DNA of 48,673 bases from Sphaerimonospora mesophila NBRC 14179 = JCM 3151 (GTDB lineage Bacteria > Actinomycetota > Actinomycetes > Streptosporangiales > Streptosporangiaceae), in assembly GCA_001552515.1 (NCBI GenBank), contig BCRI01000047.1, positions 1-48,673 on the forward strand, in the 5' to 3' direction. Below are positions 32,450 through 40,603 of the stretch, piece after piece. A program made the translations under genes and the position numbers. The notes beneath the pieces are model-generated. The model was not told where the DNA came from, ran no database searches, and saw nothing but the letters and a program-made list of their open reading frames with translations. Every line of letters begins with the position of its first letter. Position 1 is the first letter of the stretch.

Positions 32450-32490
32450 GGCCCCCGGCGAGCGAGCCGTTCCGACGGCCGCCGGGGGCC
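32450..32490. terminator. Terminator between convergent amidohydrolase and acyl-CoA ligase
   Basis: A perfect 11-bp stem, GGCCCCCGGCG (32450-32460) with CGCCGGGGGCC (32480-32490), and a 19-nt loop. Confidence 0.75.
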
Positions 32491-32509
32491 TGTGGCGATC
32501 CCGGCCGTC

Positions 32510-34042
32510 TCATCGCCCGTCCGGCAGGGGAAGGTCGCGTAGCTCCGGCTTGCGGATCTTCCCGGAGCCCGTTTTCGGCAGCTCGTCCATGAACTCGAAG
32601 TAGACCGGGATCTTGTACTTGGCCAGGCGACGGCGGAGGAACTCCCGCAGATCGTCACCGGTCACGCCGGCGCCCGGGCGGGGGACGACGAAGGCGCGGC
32701 CGACCTCGCCCCACTCCGCGTCCGGCACGCCGATCACGGCGGTCTCGGCGACCGCCGGATGTTCGAAGATCACGGCCTCGACCTCGGCAGGATAGACGTT
32801 CTCTCCGCCCGAGATGTACATGTCCTTGGCCCGGTCGACGATGTACAGGTGCCCCTCGTCGTCCAGCATGCCGATGTCGCCGGAGTGGAACCAGCCGCCC
32901 TCGGAGAACGCGGCGGCCGTCGCCTCCGGGTCGCGCCAGTACCCCGGGGTCACGTTCGGCCCCTGGACGAGCACCTCGCCGGGCTCTCCGACCGCCACGT
33001 CGGTGAGGTCGGGCCGGACCACCCGCACGTTGGCGAAGAACACCGGCACACCCGCCGAGCCCACCTTTCTCTCGCTCTCGCTCGCCTCGAGGAAGGTCGC
33101 TCCCGGTGCCGTCTCGGTGAGGCCGTAGCCCTGGCAGAAGACCAGGCCGCGCTCCTGGTAGGTCCGGATCAGCGCGGCCGGGATCGCCGCTCCTCCGGAC
33201 ATGAGGTTGCGCAACGAGGACAGGTTCGCCCCGGCCCATCGCGGTGACTGGGCGAACGCGGCGAACATCGTGGTGACCCCGAACATCCAGGTGATGCCGT
33301 ACCTCTCGATGAGGTCGTAACACTCGTCCACGTTCCAGGACGGTGTGATCACCGAGCAGCCGCCCTTGAGGAAGGTCGGCAGCAGGGTCTGGTCGAGGGC
33401 CGCGACATGGAAGAGCGGGGCGCTGATCAGCGTCACCTCGTCGCTGGCGACATCGACGCCGATCATGATGTTGAAGCAGTTCCACACCAGGTTGGCGTGG
33501 GTGAGCATGGCGCCCTTGGGACGCCCGGTCGTGCCCGAGGTGTAGAGGATGAGCGCGGGGTCGTCGAGCGCCACGGGCACATCGATGGGCGTGGGATCGC
33601 CCTGGGCGAGCCAGGTCTCGAAATGCCGCTCTCCGGGCGCCGGCGACTCCAGCGCGACGACCTCCCGGAGCCCTGGGGAACGTGGCAGGGCGTGGACCAC
33701 CTCGGCGCACTCGGGCGCGTAGATCAGGACCACGGGGCCCGAGTGATCCAGCATGTAGCCGATCTCCGGTGCCGTCAGGCGGAAGTTCAACGGGACGAAG
33801 ATCCCGCCGAGGATGTGCGTGGCGAACATGGCCTCGGCGAAGGCCACGTGGTTGCGACCGAGGTAGGCGACGCGGTCACCGGTCTTCACCCCGGCCTCGC
33901 GCAGCCGCGAGGCCAGCCTGGTCGTACGCTCGTGGACCTCCGCGTAGGTGACCGGCCGGTCCGCGAAGACGAACGCGGTGCGGTTCGGTGTCATCTGGGC
34001 CCGGCGGGCCGGCCAGCCTCCCAATCCGGCGTTCGGCATCAT
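32510..34042 (-). CDS. Acyl-CoA synthetase (AMP-dependent acid-CoA ligase)
   Basis: A 510-residue ANL-superfamily enzyme that activates a carboxylic acid with ATP and CoA. The phosphate-binding loop ILYTSGTTGRPKGAML lies at 165-180; the C-terminal domain shows FHSGDIGMLDDEGHLYIVDR and the catalytic lysine in KTGSGKIRKPEL. It resembles FadD3/FadD13-type ligases acting on fatty or aryl-alkyl acids. The double ATG at 34042 follows AGGAG at a rather long distance. With the MaoC hydratase and SDR next to it, it fits a CoA-bound side-chain shortening route. The substrate is unknown. Confidence 0.92.
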   Translation of the reverse strand: MMPNAGLGGWPARRAQMTPNRTAFVFADRPVTYAEVHERTTRLASRLREAGVKTGDRVAYLGRNHVAFAEAMFATHILGGIFVPLNFRLTAPEIGYMLDHSGPVVLIYAPECAEVVHALPRSPGLREVVALESPAPGERHFETWLAQGDPTPIDVPVALDDPALILYTSGTTGRPKGAMLTHANLVWNCFNIMIGVDVASDEVTLISAPLFHVAALDQTLLPTFLKGGCSVITPSWNVDECYDLIERYGITWMFGVTTMFAAFAQSPRWAGANLSSLRNLMSGGAAIPAALIRTYQERGLVFCQGYGLTETAPGATFLEASESERKVGSAGVPVFFANVRVVRPDLTDVAVGEPGEVLVQGPNVTPGYWRDPEATAAAFSEGGWFHSGDIGMLDDEGHLYIVDRAKDMYISGGENVYPAEVEAVIFEHPAVAETAVIGVPDAEWGEVGRAFVVPRPGAGVTGDDLREFLRRRLAKYKIPVYFEFMDELPKTGSGKIRKPELRDLPLPDGR

Positions 34043-34179
34043 CGTGCACTGACTCCTGTCACGAAGAGAGGTGGGCCCTCGACACCGCGGGGCGGAGCTG
34101 GACCTGGTCGGGGGGTGTGGTGAGTGCGAACACGACTCCTCATCGGGGAACGGGCCGGGACCTCGCTCCCTGGCCGGTG

Positions 34180-34232
34180 AGGTTAGGCGTGATCATTAAG
34201 ACCGTCAATATCGCGAGACCGTCGATATCGCG
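34180..34232. promoter_or_regulatory. Promoter of the acyl-CoA ligase overlapped by a 17-bp tandem repeat
   Basis: On the minus strand TTGACG (34208-34203) and TAACCT (34185-34180) are 17 bp apart. Two tandem 17-bp units (34199-34215 and 34216-34232), AGACCGTCAATATCGCG and the same with one change (GATATC), cover the -35 box and the sequence just upstream. This is a likely regulator site. The resulting leader is about 130 nt. Confidence 0.6.
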
Positions 34233-34244
34233 CCGGACGTCGGC

Positions 34245-34703
34245 TCATGCGTAGTGTCGGTAGATCGCCCGGGCGACGCAGGCGGGCTTGTCCGCGCCCT
34301 CGATCTCGACGGTGAAGTCGAGCAGCATCTGCACGCCGTTCCCGGCGACCTCGTCGACCGACGCGACCCTGCCGGCCAGGCGGATCCTGCTGCCGACCTT
34401 GACCGGGGCGGGGAAGCGGACCTTGTCCAGGCCGTAGTTGATGCTCATCCGCACGCCCTGGATGTCGAGCAGTTCGTTGAAGAGCGGAATGATCAGGGAC
34501 AGCGTCAGGTATCCATGGGCGATCGTGGCGCCGAAGGGCCCGTCCTTCGCCCGCTCGGGGTCGACGTGGATCCACTGGTGGTCGTCGGTGGCGTCGGCGA
34601 AGGTGTTCACCCTCTCCTGGGCGATCTCCAGCCAGTCGCTGTGGCCGAGGTCCCTGCCGGCCAGCGCCTTGATCTCGTCGAGTCCGTTCACCCTGGTCGT
34701 CAT
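34245..34703 (-). CDS. MaoC-family (R)-specific enoyl-CoA hydratase
   Basis: A 152-residue single hot-dog-fold protein. The hydratase-2 motif is clear: FADATDDHQWIHVDPERA followed by GPFGATIAHGYLTLSL, giving the catalytic Asp and His. It hydrates trans-2-enoyl-CoA. ATG 34703 is chosen over ATG 34733 because AGAGGAA precedes it and the length then fits the family. It stands 39 bp downstream of the SDR gene on the same strand and forms with it a hydration-oxidation pair. Confidence 0.88.
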   Translation of the reverse strand: MTTRVNGLDEIKALAGRDLGHSDWLEIAQERVNTFADATDDHQWIHVDPERAKDGPFGATIAHGYLTLSLIIPLFNELLDIQGVRMSINYGLDKVRFPAPVKVGSRIRLAGRVASVDEVAGNGVQMLLDFTVEIEGADKPACVARAIYRHYA

Positions 34704-34742
34704 GGCCGGATTTCCTCTCTTCGTCTCTCTCATTGGTGTCGC

Positions 34743-35663
34743 TCACGCCCCCGCGGTCTTGGGCGCCGCCGGCGCGGGGATCCCGTACGTCTCCGGCTCG
34801 GCGCCGACGCCGGACTTCCAGGCGGCGGCGATGGCGTCGGCCGTCCACCCCCCGTCGGCGAACGCGACGGCCTTCTCCGCGGGATGGGACCACAGCGCGA
34901 GGCGGTCGCCGCCGATGCCGATCGCCTGACCGGTCACGTCCGCCGACGCGTCCGAGGCGAGGAAGACGATGAGAGAGGCGACGTCCTCGACCGTGCCCAT
35001 GCCCTCGTCCTTGCGCAGCCAGTCGGGGAACGGCCGGCCGGTCCGCTCGGCCTCCTCGATGATCGGCGCGAAGGCGGGAATGGTCTTGGTCATCTCCGTG
35101 GCCGCCACCGGGACCACGGCGTTCACGGTGACGCCGGCCTTGGCGAGCTCCATCGCCCAGGTGCGGGCCATGGCGACGATCCCCGCCTTGGCGGCCGCGT
35201 AGTTCGTCTGACCGAAGTTCCCGCGTTGACCTGCGGGTGAAGAGACGAGGATCAGCCGGCCGCCGGTGCCCTGCTCGCGCATCTGAACGGCGGCCGCCCG
35301 GGCGCAGGTGAAGGTGCCGCGCAGGTGCACCTCGATCACCGTGTCGAAGTCGTCATCCGACATCTTCCACAGCACCCGGTCACGCAGGATGCCCGCGTTG
35401 GTGACCAGCACGTCCAGTCGGCCGAACTCCTCGACGGCGGTGGTGACCAGCCGATCTGCCGCCTCCGCCGATCCGACCGGGACGGCCACGTCGATGGCCC
35501 TGCCGCCGTCGCCGGTGATGGCCCGGGCGACCTGCGCGGCCGCTTCGGCGTTCACGTCGTTGACGACCACCGCCGCCCCGGCCGCGGCGAGCGCCTCGGC
35601 ATACGCGCGGCCGAGACCGCGGCCCGCACCGGTGACGAGGGCCACCTTGCCGGACAGATCCAT
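34743..35663 (-). CDS. SDR-family 3-hydroxyacyl-CoA dehydrogenase
   Basis: A 306-residue short-chain dehydrogenase of the type seen in peroxisomal multifunctional enzyme-2 N-termini. Cofactor motif TGAGRGLG (about residues 11-18), NAG at the fourth strand, catalytic Ser in LVSSPAG and YAAAK with Tyr and Lys. The C-terminal 50 residues extend beyond the core as in acyl-CoA-acting members. ATG 35663 follows AAGGGTG. It likely oxidises the hydroxyacyl-CoA made by the MaoC protein. It is divergent from the PaaX-family regulator. Confidence 0.9.
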   Translation of the reverse strand: MDLSGKVALVTGAGRGLGRAYAEALAAAGAAVVVNDVNAEAAAQVARAITGDGGRAIDVAVPVGSAEAADRLVTTAVEEFGRLDVLVTNAGILRDRVLWKMSDDDFDTVIEVHLRGTFTCARAAAVQMREQGTGGRLILVSSPAGQRGNFGQTNYAAAKAGIVAMARTWAMELAKAGVTVNAVVPVAATEMTKTIPAFAPIIEEAERTGRPFPDWLRKDEGMGTVEDVASLIVFLASDASADVTGQAIGIGGDRLALWSHPAEKAVAFADGGWTADAIAAAWKSGVGAEPETYGIPAPAAPKTAGA

Positions 35664-35701
35664 GAACTTCACCCTTCGACGTACGAAACGCACCATGGTC
35701 A

Positions 35702-35731
35702 AAACTAGGACAGTTCTGTAACGCTCGTCAA
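35702..35731 (-). promoter_or_regulatory. Promoter of SDR-MaoC genes with ACAGTTCTGT palindrome
   Basis: On the minus strand TTGACG (35731-35726) and TAGTTT (35707-35702) are 18 bp apart. ACAGTTCTGT (35710-35719), a palindrome apart from its central TT, lies in the spacer. The adjacent PaaX regulator could bind here. Confidence 0.55.
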
Positions 35732-35771
35732 ATTTTTGCCGAACATCTTCGGCCAGGACTACCCTCTTCCC

Positions 35772-36626
35772 GTGGCGCTCACCGAAGGGGACGGCCAGGC
35801 CGGTGCGGAGTCGTCCGCGCGCCCGCAGTCCCTGATGCTCAGCTTCCTCGGCATCTACCTGCTGGGGCGTGACGTCGCCGTCTACTCCGGCAGCATCATC
35901 GACGTGTTCGCCCGGCTGGACGTCTCCGAGGAGGCGGTGCGCTCGACGCTGGCCCGGATGGTCAAGCGCAACCTGCTCACCCGGCATCGGCAGGGACGGA
36001 AGATGTACTTCGGGCTCATGCCGCACGCGGCAGACGTGCTCGAGGACGGGCGCCGGCGGATCTGGGAGACCGGCGCGGTCAACCGTGACTGGGACGGCAC
36101 CTGGACCCTGGTCGGGTTCTCACTGCCCGACAGCCGGCGGAGCATCCGCCATGATCTGCGTTCCCGGCTGGTCTGGGCCGGGTTCGGCCTGCTGCAGAGC
36201 GGACTGTGGATCGCTCCCGGCACCAAGGACGTCGGGGCCATGCTCGCCCCGCTCGAACTGGGCGATCTCGACCTGAGCGATCACGTCACCGTGCTGCGGG
36301 CGCGGGCGCTCGAGCCCACCGAGTCCGCCGACCTCGTCCGCAAGGCCTTCGACACCGAGCAGATCGCCCGGCGCTACCGGGCCTTCCTCGACCGCTGGGA
36401 CACCCGGCATCCGCTGCCGGAGGTGACCGACGACCTCGCCCGCCAGTTGCTCCTGCACACCGACTGGCTCCGGCTCATCCGTCGGGACCCGCACCTGCCC
36501 GCCGTGCACCTGCCGCCGGAATGGCCGGCGATCCGGGCCGAGCAGGTGTTCCGGACCCTCGCCCACGCCTACGCCCCGGGCGCCAGAACGCTGGCCGACA
36601 GGGTCTTCGACGAGCTCGCCCGTTAG
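35772..36626 (+). CDS. PaaX-family transcriptional regulator
   Basis: A 284-residue repressor-type protein: N-terminal winged helix (SLMLSFLGIYLLGR; VRSTLARMVKRNLLTR), a central ferredoxin-like segment (DGTWTLVGFSLPDSRR) and the PaaX C-terminal domain. PaaX proteins sense aryl-CoA thioesters such as phenylacetyl-CoA; here the acyl-CoA ligase, hydratase and dehydrogenase are the obvious targets. The start is uncertain: I prefer GTG 35772; TTG 35736 would add 12 residues with no family likeness. Confidence 0.88.
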   Translation: MALTEGDGQAGAESSARPQSLMLSFLGIYLLGRDVAVYSGSIIDVFARLDVSEEAVRSTLARMVKRNLLTRHRQGRKMYFGLMPHAADVLEDGRRRIWETGAVNRDWDGTWTLVGFSLPDSRRSIRHDLRSRLVWAGFGLLQSGLWIAPGTKDVGAMLAPLELGDLDLSDHVTVLRARALEPTESADLVRKAFDTEQIARRYRAFLDRWDTRHPLPEVTDDLARQLLLHTDWLRLIRRDPHLPAVHLPPEWPAIRAEQVFRTLAHAYAPGARTLADRVFDELAR

Positions 36627-36630
36627 GCCT

Positions 36631-36662
<32 letters not shown>

Positions 36663-37127
36663 TCAGACGGGGAACGCTAGCATCCGGAGCAGTTGGGCCA
36701 GCCGCTCGTGGTCCTCGGGCGCCACGCGGGCCCGCAGGCTCAGCTCCACCGCACGCGCGGACTTCCGCGCACGGGCGAAGAGATCCCGGCCCGCGTCGGT
36801 CGCGACCACGATGTTCGCGCGCCGGTCGGTGGGGTGGGTGCGCCGTTCGACCAGCCGTCGCTTCTCCAGCTCGTCGACGAGGGCGACGATCTGACTCGGA
36901 TCGAGACGGAGGAACTCGGCGAGTTCCCGCTGCGATGGGGAGTGCTCCGCCGCCAGTGCGAGGACGGAGTACGACCGTGCCTTCAAGCCGTGCTCAGCGA
37001 GGGCGGCGTTCGCCGCGGCGAGCGCGACGGAGTTGGCGCGGGCGAGGAGAAAGCCCAGATCCTCGGCGAGCGAGCCGTCCCGCAGTCGGTCGGCTCCGGC
37101 CGGCTGCGGCTTCCCAGCGGCGGACAT
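36663..37127 (-). CDS. MarR-family transcriptional regulator
   Basis: A 154-residue winged-helix protein (LAEFLRLDPSQIVALVDELE recognition part; DRRANIVVATDAGR wing). Start ATG 37127 is preferred: a TATGAT hexamer (37140-37135 on the minus strand) ends seven bases upstream and there is no ribosome-binding site, which suggests a leaderless transcript. ATG 37139 would add four residues. A 21-bp element shared with the DUF6351 promoter lies 34 bp upstream, so this protein is a candidate regulator of that gene and itself. Confidence 0.85.
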   Translation of the reverse strand: MSAAGKPQPAGADRLRDGSLAEDLGFLLARANSVALAAANAALAEHGLKARSYSVLALAAEHSPSQRELAEFLRLDPSQIVALVDELEKRRLVERRTHPTDRRANIVVATDAGRDLFARARKSARAVELSLRARVAPEDHERLAQLLRMLAFPV

Positions 37128-37160
37128 GATGACGATCATAGCAAGGCGCAAGTTCTATAA

Positions 37161-37181
37161 TTGACATTCTCAACGGTTCAG
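37161..37181. promoter_or_regulatory. Shared 21-bp element, copy 1 (MarR control region)
   Basis: Starts TTGACATTCTCAAC and ends GGTTCAG. It matches 18 of 21 bases at 41940-41960. TTGA and TCAA halves give it dyad symmetry. It overlaps the stop codon of the PaaX-like gene (37178-37180). Confidence 0.55.
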
Positions 37182-38104
37182 CCCGGGTGGGCCCGTGTGG
37201 ACCGCTTCCGGGAAGACGAGACGGACCGGCCCGACGTGGCGCTTCGGCGTTTGGGCGCGGTGCCGGCCGCGACGAGCGCGGCGAATTCGGCGGCGGACGC
37301 CTCGGCCAGCTCGCCGCGTACCCGCCAGTAGATTTCGCACGATCGCGGAGCCGGCCACTCCGCGTCCATGAACTCGCGCGGCAGCCTCGGGTCGGCCCGC
37401 AGGAGCGCGAGCCAATCCGCCACGAGCATTGTCCGTACGGTCAGGGCGCTCGGCGCGAGGGTCGCGGCGGCCGGGTCGCCCCAGACCTCGATGAAGGCGA
37501 GATGTTCGCGCCTTATCGCCTCGATGTCCCATGCCGCGCGGACGCTTTCGCCGATGGGAAACCCGGTGAGCTCGTGCGCGTGGAAGGCGAGGACGGCGCC
37601 GGAGGGCAGGTCCCGCCACAGCGGCTCGACCGAGGCGACGAGGTCGACCTCGCCGGGCGCGAGCCACAGCCCGTCGCGAATGGGCGCGAAGCCCTCCCAC
37701 GTGAGCGTCGATCGCAACCTGTGGCGGATCGTCCGCTGGTCCTCCGGGATCGAGAACGTGACGAGCGTCCACCCCTCTCCCTGCGGATCGAAGGGCCGCG
37801 GGCCGCGGACGCGTCCCTTCGCCTCGCGCAGCACCGCCGATCCGTGCTCGGTCAGCGAGAACAGGATCTCCCGGCCTTTCCTGCTGCGCTCGAGGATGCC
37901 GCTGCTCACCAGGCGGTCGAGGGTCGCCCGGGTCGCCGGGGCGGCGACGCCGGCGCCTTCGAGGACGCTGATCAGCACGCTCGCGCGGATCGGCCCGGCG
38001 AAGTCATCGACGACGTGCTCGCCGAAGAACGCGAGCAGTAACTGCTTCGGCTGGCGACTGCGCACAGCCCTCCCCTCCCGGCGAGTCCGTGACTGGGCGG
38101 TCAC
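37178..38104 (-). CDS. PaaX-like transcriptional regulator at the end of the ABC operon
   Basis: A 308-residue relative of PaaX: N-terminal winged helix (KQLLLAFFGEHVVDD; LDRLVSSGILERSRKGREI), central domain (EGWTLVTFSIPEDQRTIRHR) and C-terminal PaaX-type domain, with a basic Ser/Arg-rich tail. The GTG start overlaps the ATPase stop by four bases, so the regulator is made together with the importer. It probably senses the imported compound or its CoA ester and controls this operon; this is inference. Confidence 0.85.
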   Translation of the reverse strand: MTAQSRTRREGRAVRSRQPKQLLLAFFGEHVVDDFAGPIRASVLISVLEGAGVAAPATRATLDRLVSSGILERSRKGREILFSLTEHGSAVLREAKGRVRGPRPFDPQGEGWTLVTFSIPEDQRTIRHRLRSTLTWEGFAPIRDGLWLAPGEVDLVASVEPLWRDLPSGAVLAFHAHELTGFPIGESVRAAWDIEAIRREHLAFIEVWGDPAAATLAPSALTVRTMLVADWLALLRADPRLPREFMDAEWPAPRSCEIYWRVRGELAEASAAEFAALVAAGTAPKRRSATSGRSVSSSRKRSTRAHPG

Positions 38105-38913
38105 CGCGTCGGGCGCGGTGCCGAGGCCTCCCCGCGCTTGGCGCGCTGGATCTGCTCATAGACGTGGGTCCGCAGTTCCGTGAAGCGGGGCAGGGCCCGG
38201 GTCGTGACCTGATCGCGCTCCGGCCCGAGATCGATCGTGAGGTCCTCCTGCACCCACGTAGGCGACCTTGACAGTACTATCACGCGCTCACCCAGGTACA
38301 CGGATTCGTCGATGTCGTGCGTCACGAAGAGGATCGACATCCCGCGGGTCGCGTGCAGCTCGCGGACGAGATCCTCCAGGTCCGCGCGGGTCTGCGCGTC
38401 GACGGCCGCGAACGGCTCGTCCATGATCAGCACTTCGGGTTGGTAGGCGATGGCGCGCGCGATCGCCACGCGCTGCTGCATACCGCCCGACAGCTGCCAG
38501 GGGTGGCTGCGCGCCGCGTGCCGCAGCCCCACCGCCTCGAGGGCATCGGTGACGAGCTTGTCGCGCTCGGCCCGGGACAGCTTCTTGTGCCGCAGCGGGA
38601 GGTCCACGTTTCCGCGCACGGTCAGCCACGGGTAGAGGCTGCGACCGTACTCCTGGAACACGAGGGCCATGGCGGGGGTCGGGCCCGTCACCGGCGCCCC
38701 GTCCATCTCGACGAGGCCGCTCGTGGGCGGGAGCAGACCGGCGATGCACTTCAGGAGCGTGGTCTTGCCGCATCCCGACGGTCCGACGATGCAGACGAGC
38801 TCGCCGGTGTTCATCGTGAAGCTGATGTCTCCGATCGCCTCGACGCTGCCCGCGCCGGTCTCGTAGACCTTCCGCAGATGCTCGACCCGCAGAAGGGTGC
38901 TGCGATCAGGCAC
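38101..38913 (-). CDS. ABC transporter ATP-binding protein, NitT/TauT/SsuB family
   Basis: A 270-residue ATPase. Walker A GPSGCGKTT, Q-loop VFQEYGRSLYPW, signature LSGGMQQRVAIARA, Walker B VLIMDEPFAAVD and switch His in LFVTHDIDESV are all intact. GTG 38913 is chosen because GGGAGG precedes it; it overlaps the permease stop by eight bases. It energises the two permeases upstream in the operon. Confidence 0.94.
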   Translation of the reverse strand: MPDRSTLLRVEHLRKVYETGAGSVEAIGDISFTMNTGELVCIVGPSGCGKTTLLKCIAGLLPPTSGLVEMDGAPVTGPTPAMALVFQEYGRSLYPWLTVRGNVDLPLRHKKLSRAERDKLVTDALEAVGLRHAARSHPWQLSGGMQQRVAIARAIAYQPEVLIMDEPFAAVDAQTRADLEDLVRELHATRGMSILFVTHDIDESVYLGERVIVLSRSPTWVQEDLTIDLGPERDQVTTRALPRFTELRTHVYEQIQRAKRGEASAPRPTR

Positions 38914-39730
38914 GTTCGACCTCCCTGATTCCGTGATACCAGCGCAGGACGCGCCGCTCGACAAGCCCGAAGACCGTGGCGAGGAAGATGCCGACGAGGC
39001 CGAGGAGGAGGATGCCGCTCCACATCTCGGCGATGAGGTAGTTCCGCTGGAAGTAGGCGATCCGATAGCCGAGCCCGGAGGACGAGCCGAACATCTCCGA
39101 GATGACCATCAGGATCAGCGCGACCGAGAGCCCCTGCCGCACCCCCGCCATGATGCGCGGGCTGGCGGCGGGCAGGACGAGGAACCACAGCCGCTCCCAC
39201 CAGGTGATCTGGAACGAGGTCGCGGTTTCCGTCATGACGCTGTCGGTCGCCCGCACGCCTTCGATCGTGTTCAGCAGGATCGGCCAGATGGCGCCGGAGA
39301 CGATGACGACGACCTTCATCGTGTCGGTGATGCCGAGCAGGAGCATCCCGATCGGGATCAGCACCGGCGGCGGGATCGCGCGGAAGAACTCGAGCAGCGG
39401 CTCGAGGAGCTCGCGCAGCCAGCGGAAAAGCCCGATGACGGTGCCCGCGGCGATGCCGACGGCGGTCGACACGATGATGCCGATGGCGAGCCGGTACAGG
39501 CTCGGCAGCACGTCCTCGACGAACGCGGGGCCGATCCACGTGTCGGCGAGGGCCCCGAGAATCGTCAGCGGGCTGGGGAAGAACCGGTTGGCCGAGAACG
39601 TCGACCACAGGCCCCAGGCGCCCAGGAGCAGGAACGGCAGGCCGAGGGCGTGGAGAAGGCTCGAGACGATACGCCGCCACGCCAGGCGGCCCCGCGGTCC
39701 GAGGGCGATCGGTCGGGTGTGCGTGGTCAA
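38906..39730 (-). CDS. ABC transporter permease, SsuC/TauC type (second)
   Basis: A 274-residue membrane protein with about six helices and a BPD-type EAA-like loop (TATSFQITWWERLWFLVLPA). The start is TTG at 39730, with GAGGAGG four bases upstream and a TTGA overlap with the stop of the first permease gene. It lies between the first permease and the ATPase, so the importer is a permease heterodimer. Confidence 0.9.
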   Translation of the reverse strand: MTTHTRPIALGPRGRLAWRRIVSSLLHALGLPFLLLGAWGLWSTFSANRFFPSPLTILGALADTWIGPAFVEDVLPSLYRLAIGIIVSTAVGIAAGTVIGLFRWLRELLEPLLEFFRAIPPPVLIPIGMLLLGITDTMKVVVIVSGAIWPILLNTIEGVRATDSVMTETATSFQITWWERLWFLVLPAASPRIMAGVRQGLSVALILMVISEMFGSSSGLGYRIAYFQRNYLIAEMWSGILLLGLVGIFLATVFGLVERRVLRWYHGIREVERA

Positions 39731-40527
39731 GAGACCTCCTCCCCTCGCACGGACTGATGCCAGCCCAGCGAACGGCGCTCGATGAGGCGGAAGACGAGGT
39801 TGACGAGCAGCCCGAGCACTCCGGTGACCACGACGAGGGCGTACATGCCGACCGCGTCTCCGGCGGAGCGGGAAAGTTCGATCATGCGCCCGAGCCCGAG
39901 GTTGCCGATCACCATCTCGGCGGTGATGGCGAGGATGAGCGCGACCGCCGCGGCGAGACGCAGACCGGTCATGAGGTAGGGGAGCGCGGTCGGCAGCACG
40001 AGATGCGACAGCCGCTCGCGGCGCGTGAGACCGAAGCTTCTGGCGGTGTCGCGGGCCACCGCGTCGACGTCGGCGACGCCGTAGATCACCTGCACGAACA
40101 CCTGCCAGAAGGCCGCGAAGACGATGATGACGAGCGCGGACTGCATCTGGATGCCGAACATCAGCACGGCGAGCGGGATGAGGGCGACCGACGGGATCGG
40201 CCGCAGGAACTCGACCGTCGTGTGCGTGGCGCGACGCAGGAAGGGGACCAGGCCCACGATCGTCCCCAGCACGACCGCGGCGAGCGTCGCCACCGTGAGG
40301 CCGATCGCCCACGCTGTCATGGTGAGTCCCAGCCTGCGCCAGAACGCGAGGTCGCGGAGCTCGTCGACCAGCCGCACGGCGACGTCCGTGACGTACGGCA
40401 GGTACTCCGGGCTGATCAGTCCCAGGGCCGGGATCAGCTGCCAGACGAGGAGAAATCCCACTAGGCCGGTGACGCCGAGCAGCACCTTGCGCAGCGAACG
40501 CAGGCGTCGGCTGGGTCGGACGGGCAT
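39727..40527 (-). CDS. ABC transporter permease, SsuC/TauC type (first)
   Basis: A 266-residue membrane protein with conserved loop DTARSFGLTRRERLSHLVLP. Hydrophobic segments include VLLGVTGLVGFLLVWQLIPA near the N-terminus. ATG 40527. It is separated from the binding-protein gene by 76 bp carrying a strong hairpin, and its stop is coupled to the second permease. Confidence 0.92.
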   Translation of the reverse strand: MPVRPSRRLRSLRKVLLGVTGLVGFLLVWQLIPALGLISPEYLPYVTDVAVRLVDELRDLAFWRRLGLTMTAWAIGLTVATLAAVVLGTIVGLVPFLRRATHTTVEFLRPIPSVALIPLAVLMFGIQMQSALVIIVFAAFWQVFVQVIYGVADVDAVARDTARSFGLTRRERLSHLVLPTALPYLMTGLRLAAAVALILAITAEMVIGNLGLGRMIELSRSAGDAVGMYALVVVTGVLGLLVNLVFRLIERRSLGWHQSVRGEEVS

Positions 40528-40553
40528 ATCACTCCGTGGTCGGTCGGCGGCGG

Positions 40554-40593
40554 CACGCCCTCCCCGTTCTCGGGCCGAGGGAGGGAGGGCGTG
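40554..40593 (-). terminator. Intra-operon stem-loop between binding protein and permease
   Basis: A perfect 11-bp inverted repeat CACGCCCTCCC (40554-40564) / GGGAGGGCGTG (40583-40593), with an inner CTCGG-G-CCGAG hairpin. Such structures behind binding-protein genes partly stop transcription or protect the upstream mRNA, giving excess binding protein over permease. Confidence 0.65.
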
Positions 40594-40603
40594 AGCACGT
40601 TGG

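Noticed and set aside
34199-34232. 17-bp direct repeat as an attachment site or insertion footprint
   Set aside because: The two copies are adjacent with nothing between, no integrase or tRNA gene is near, and the position on a -35 box fits a regulatory site better.
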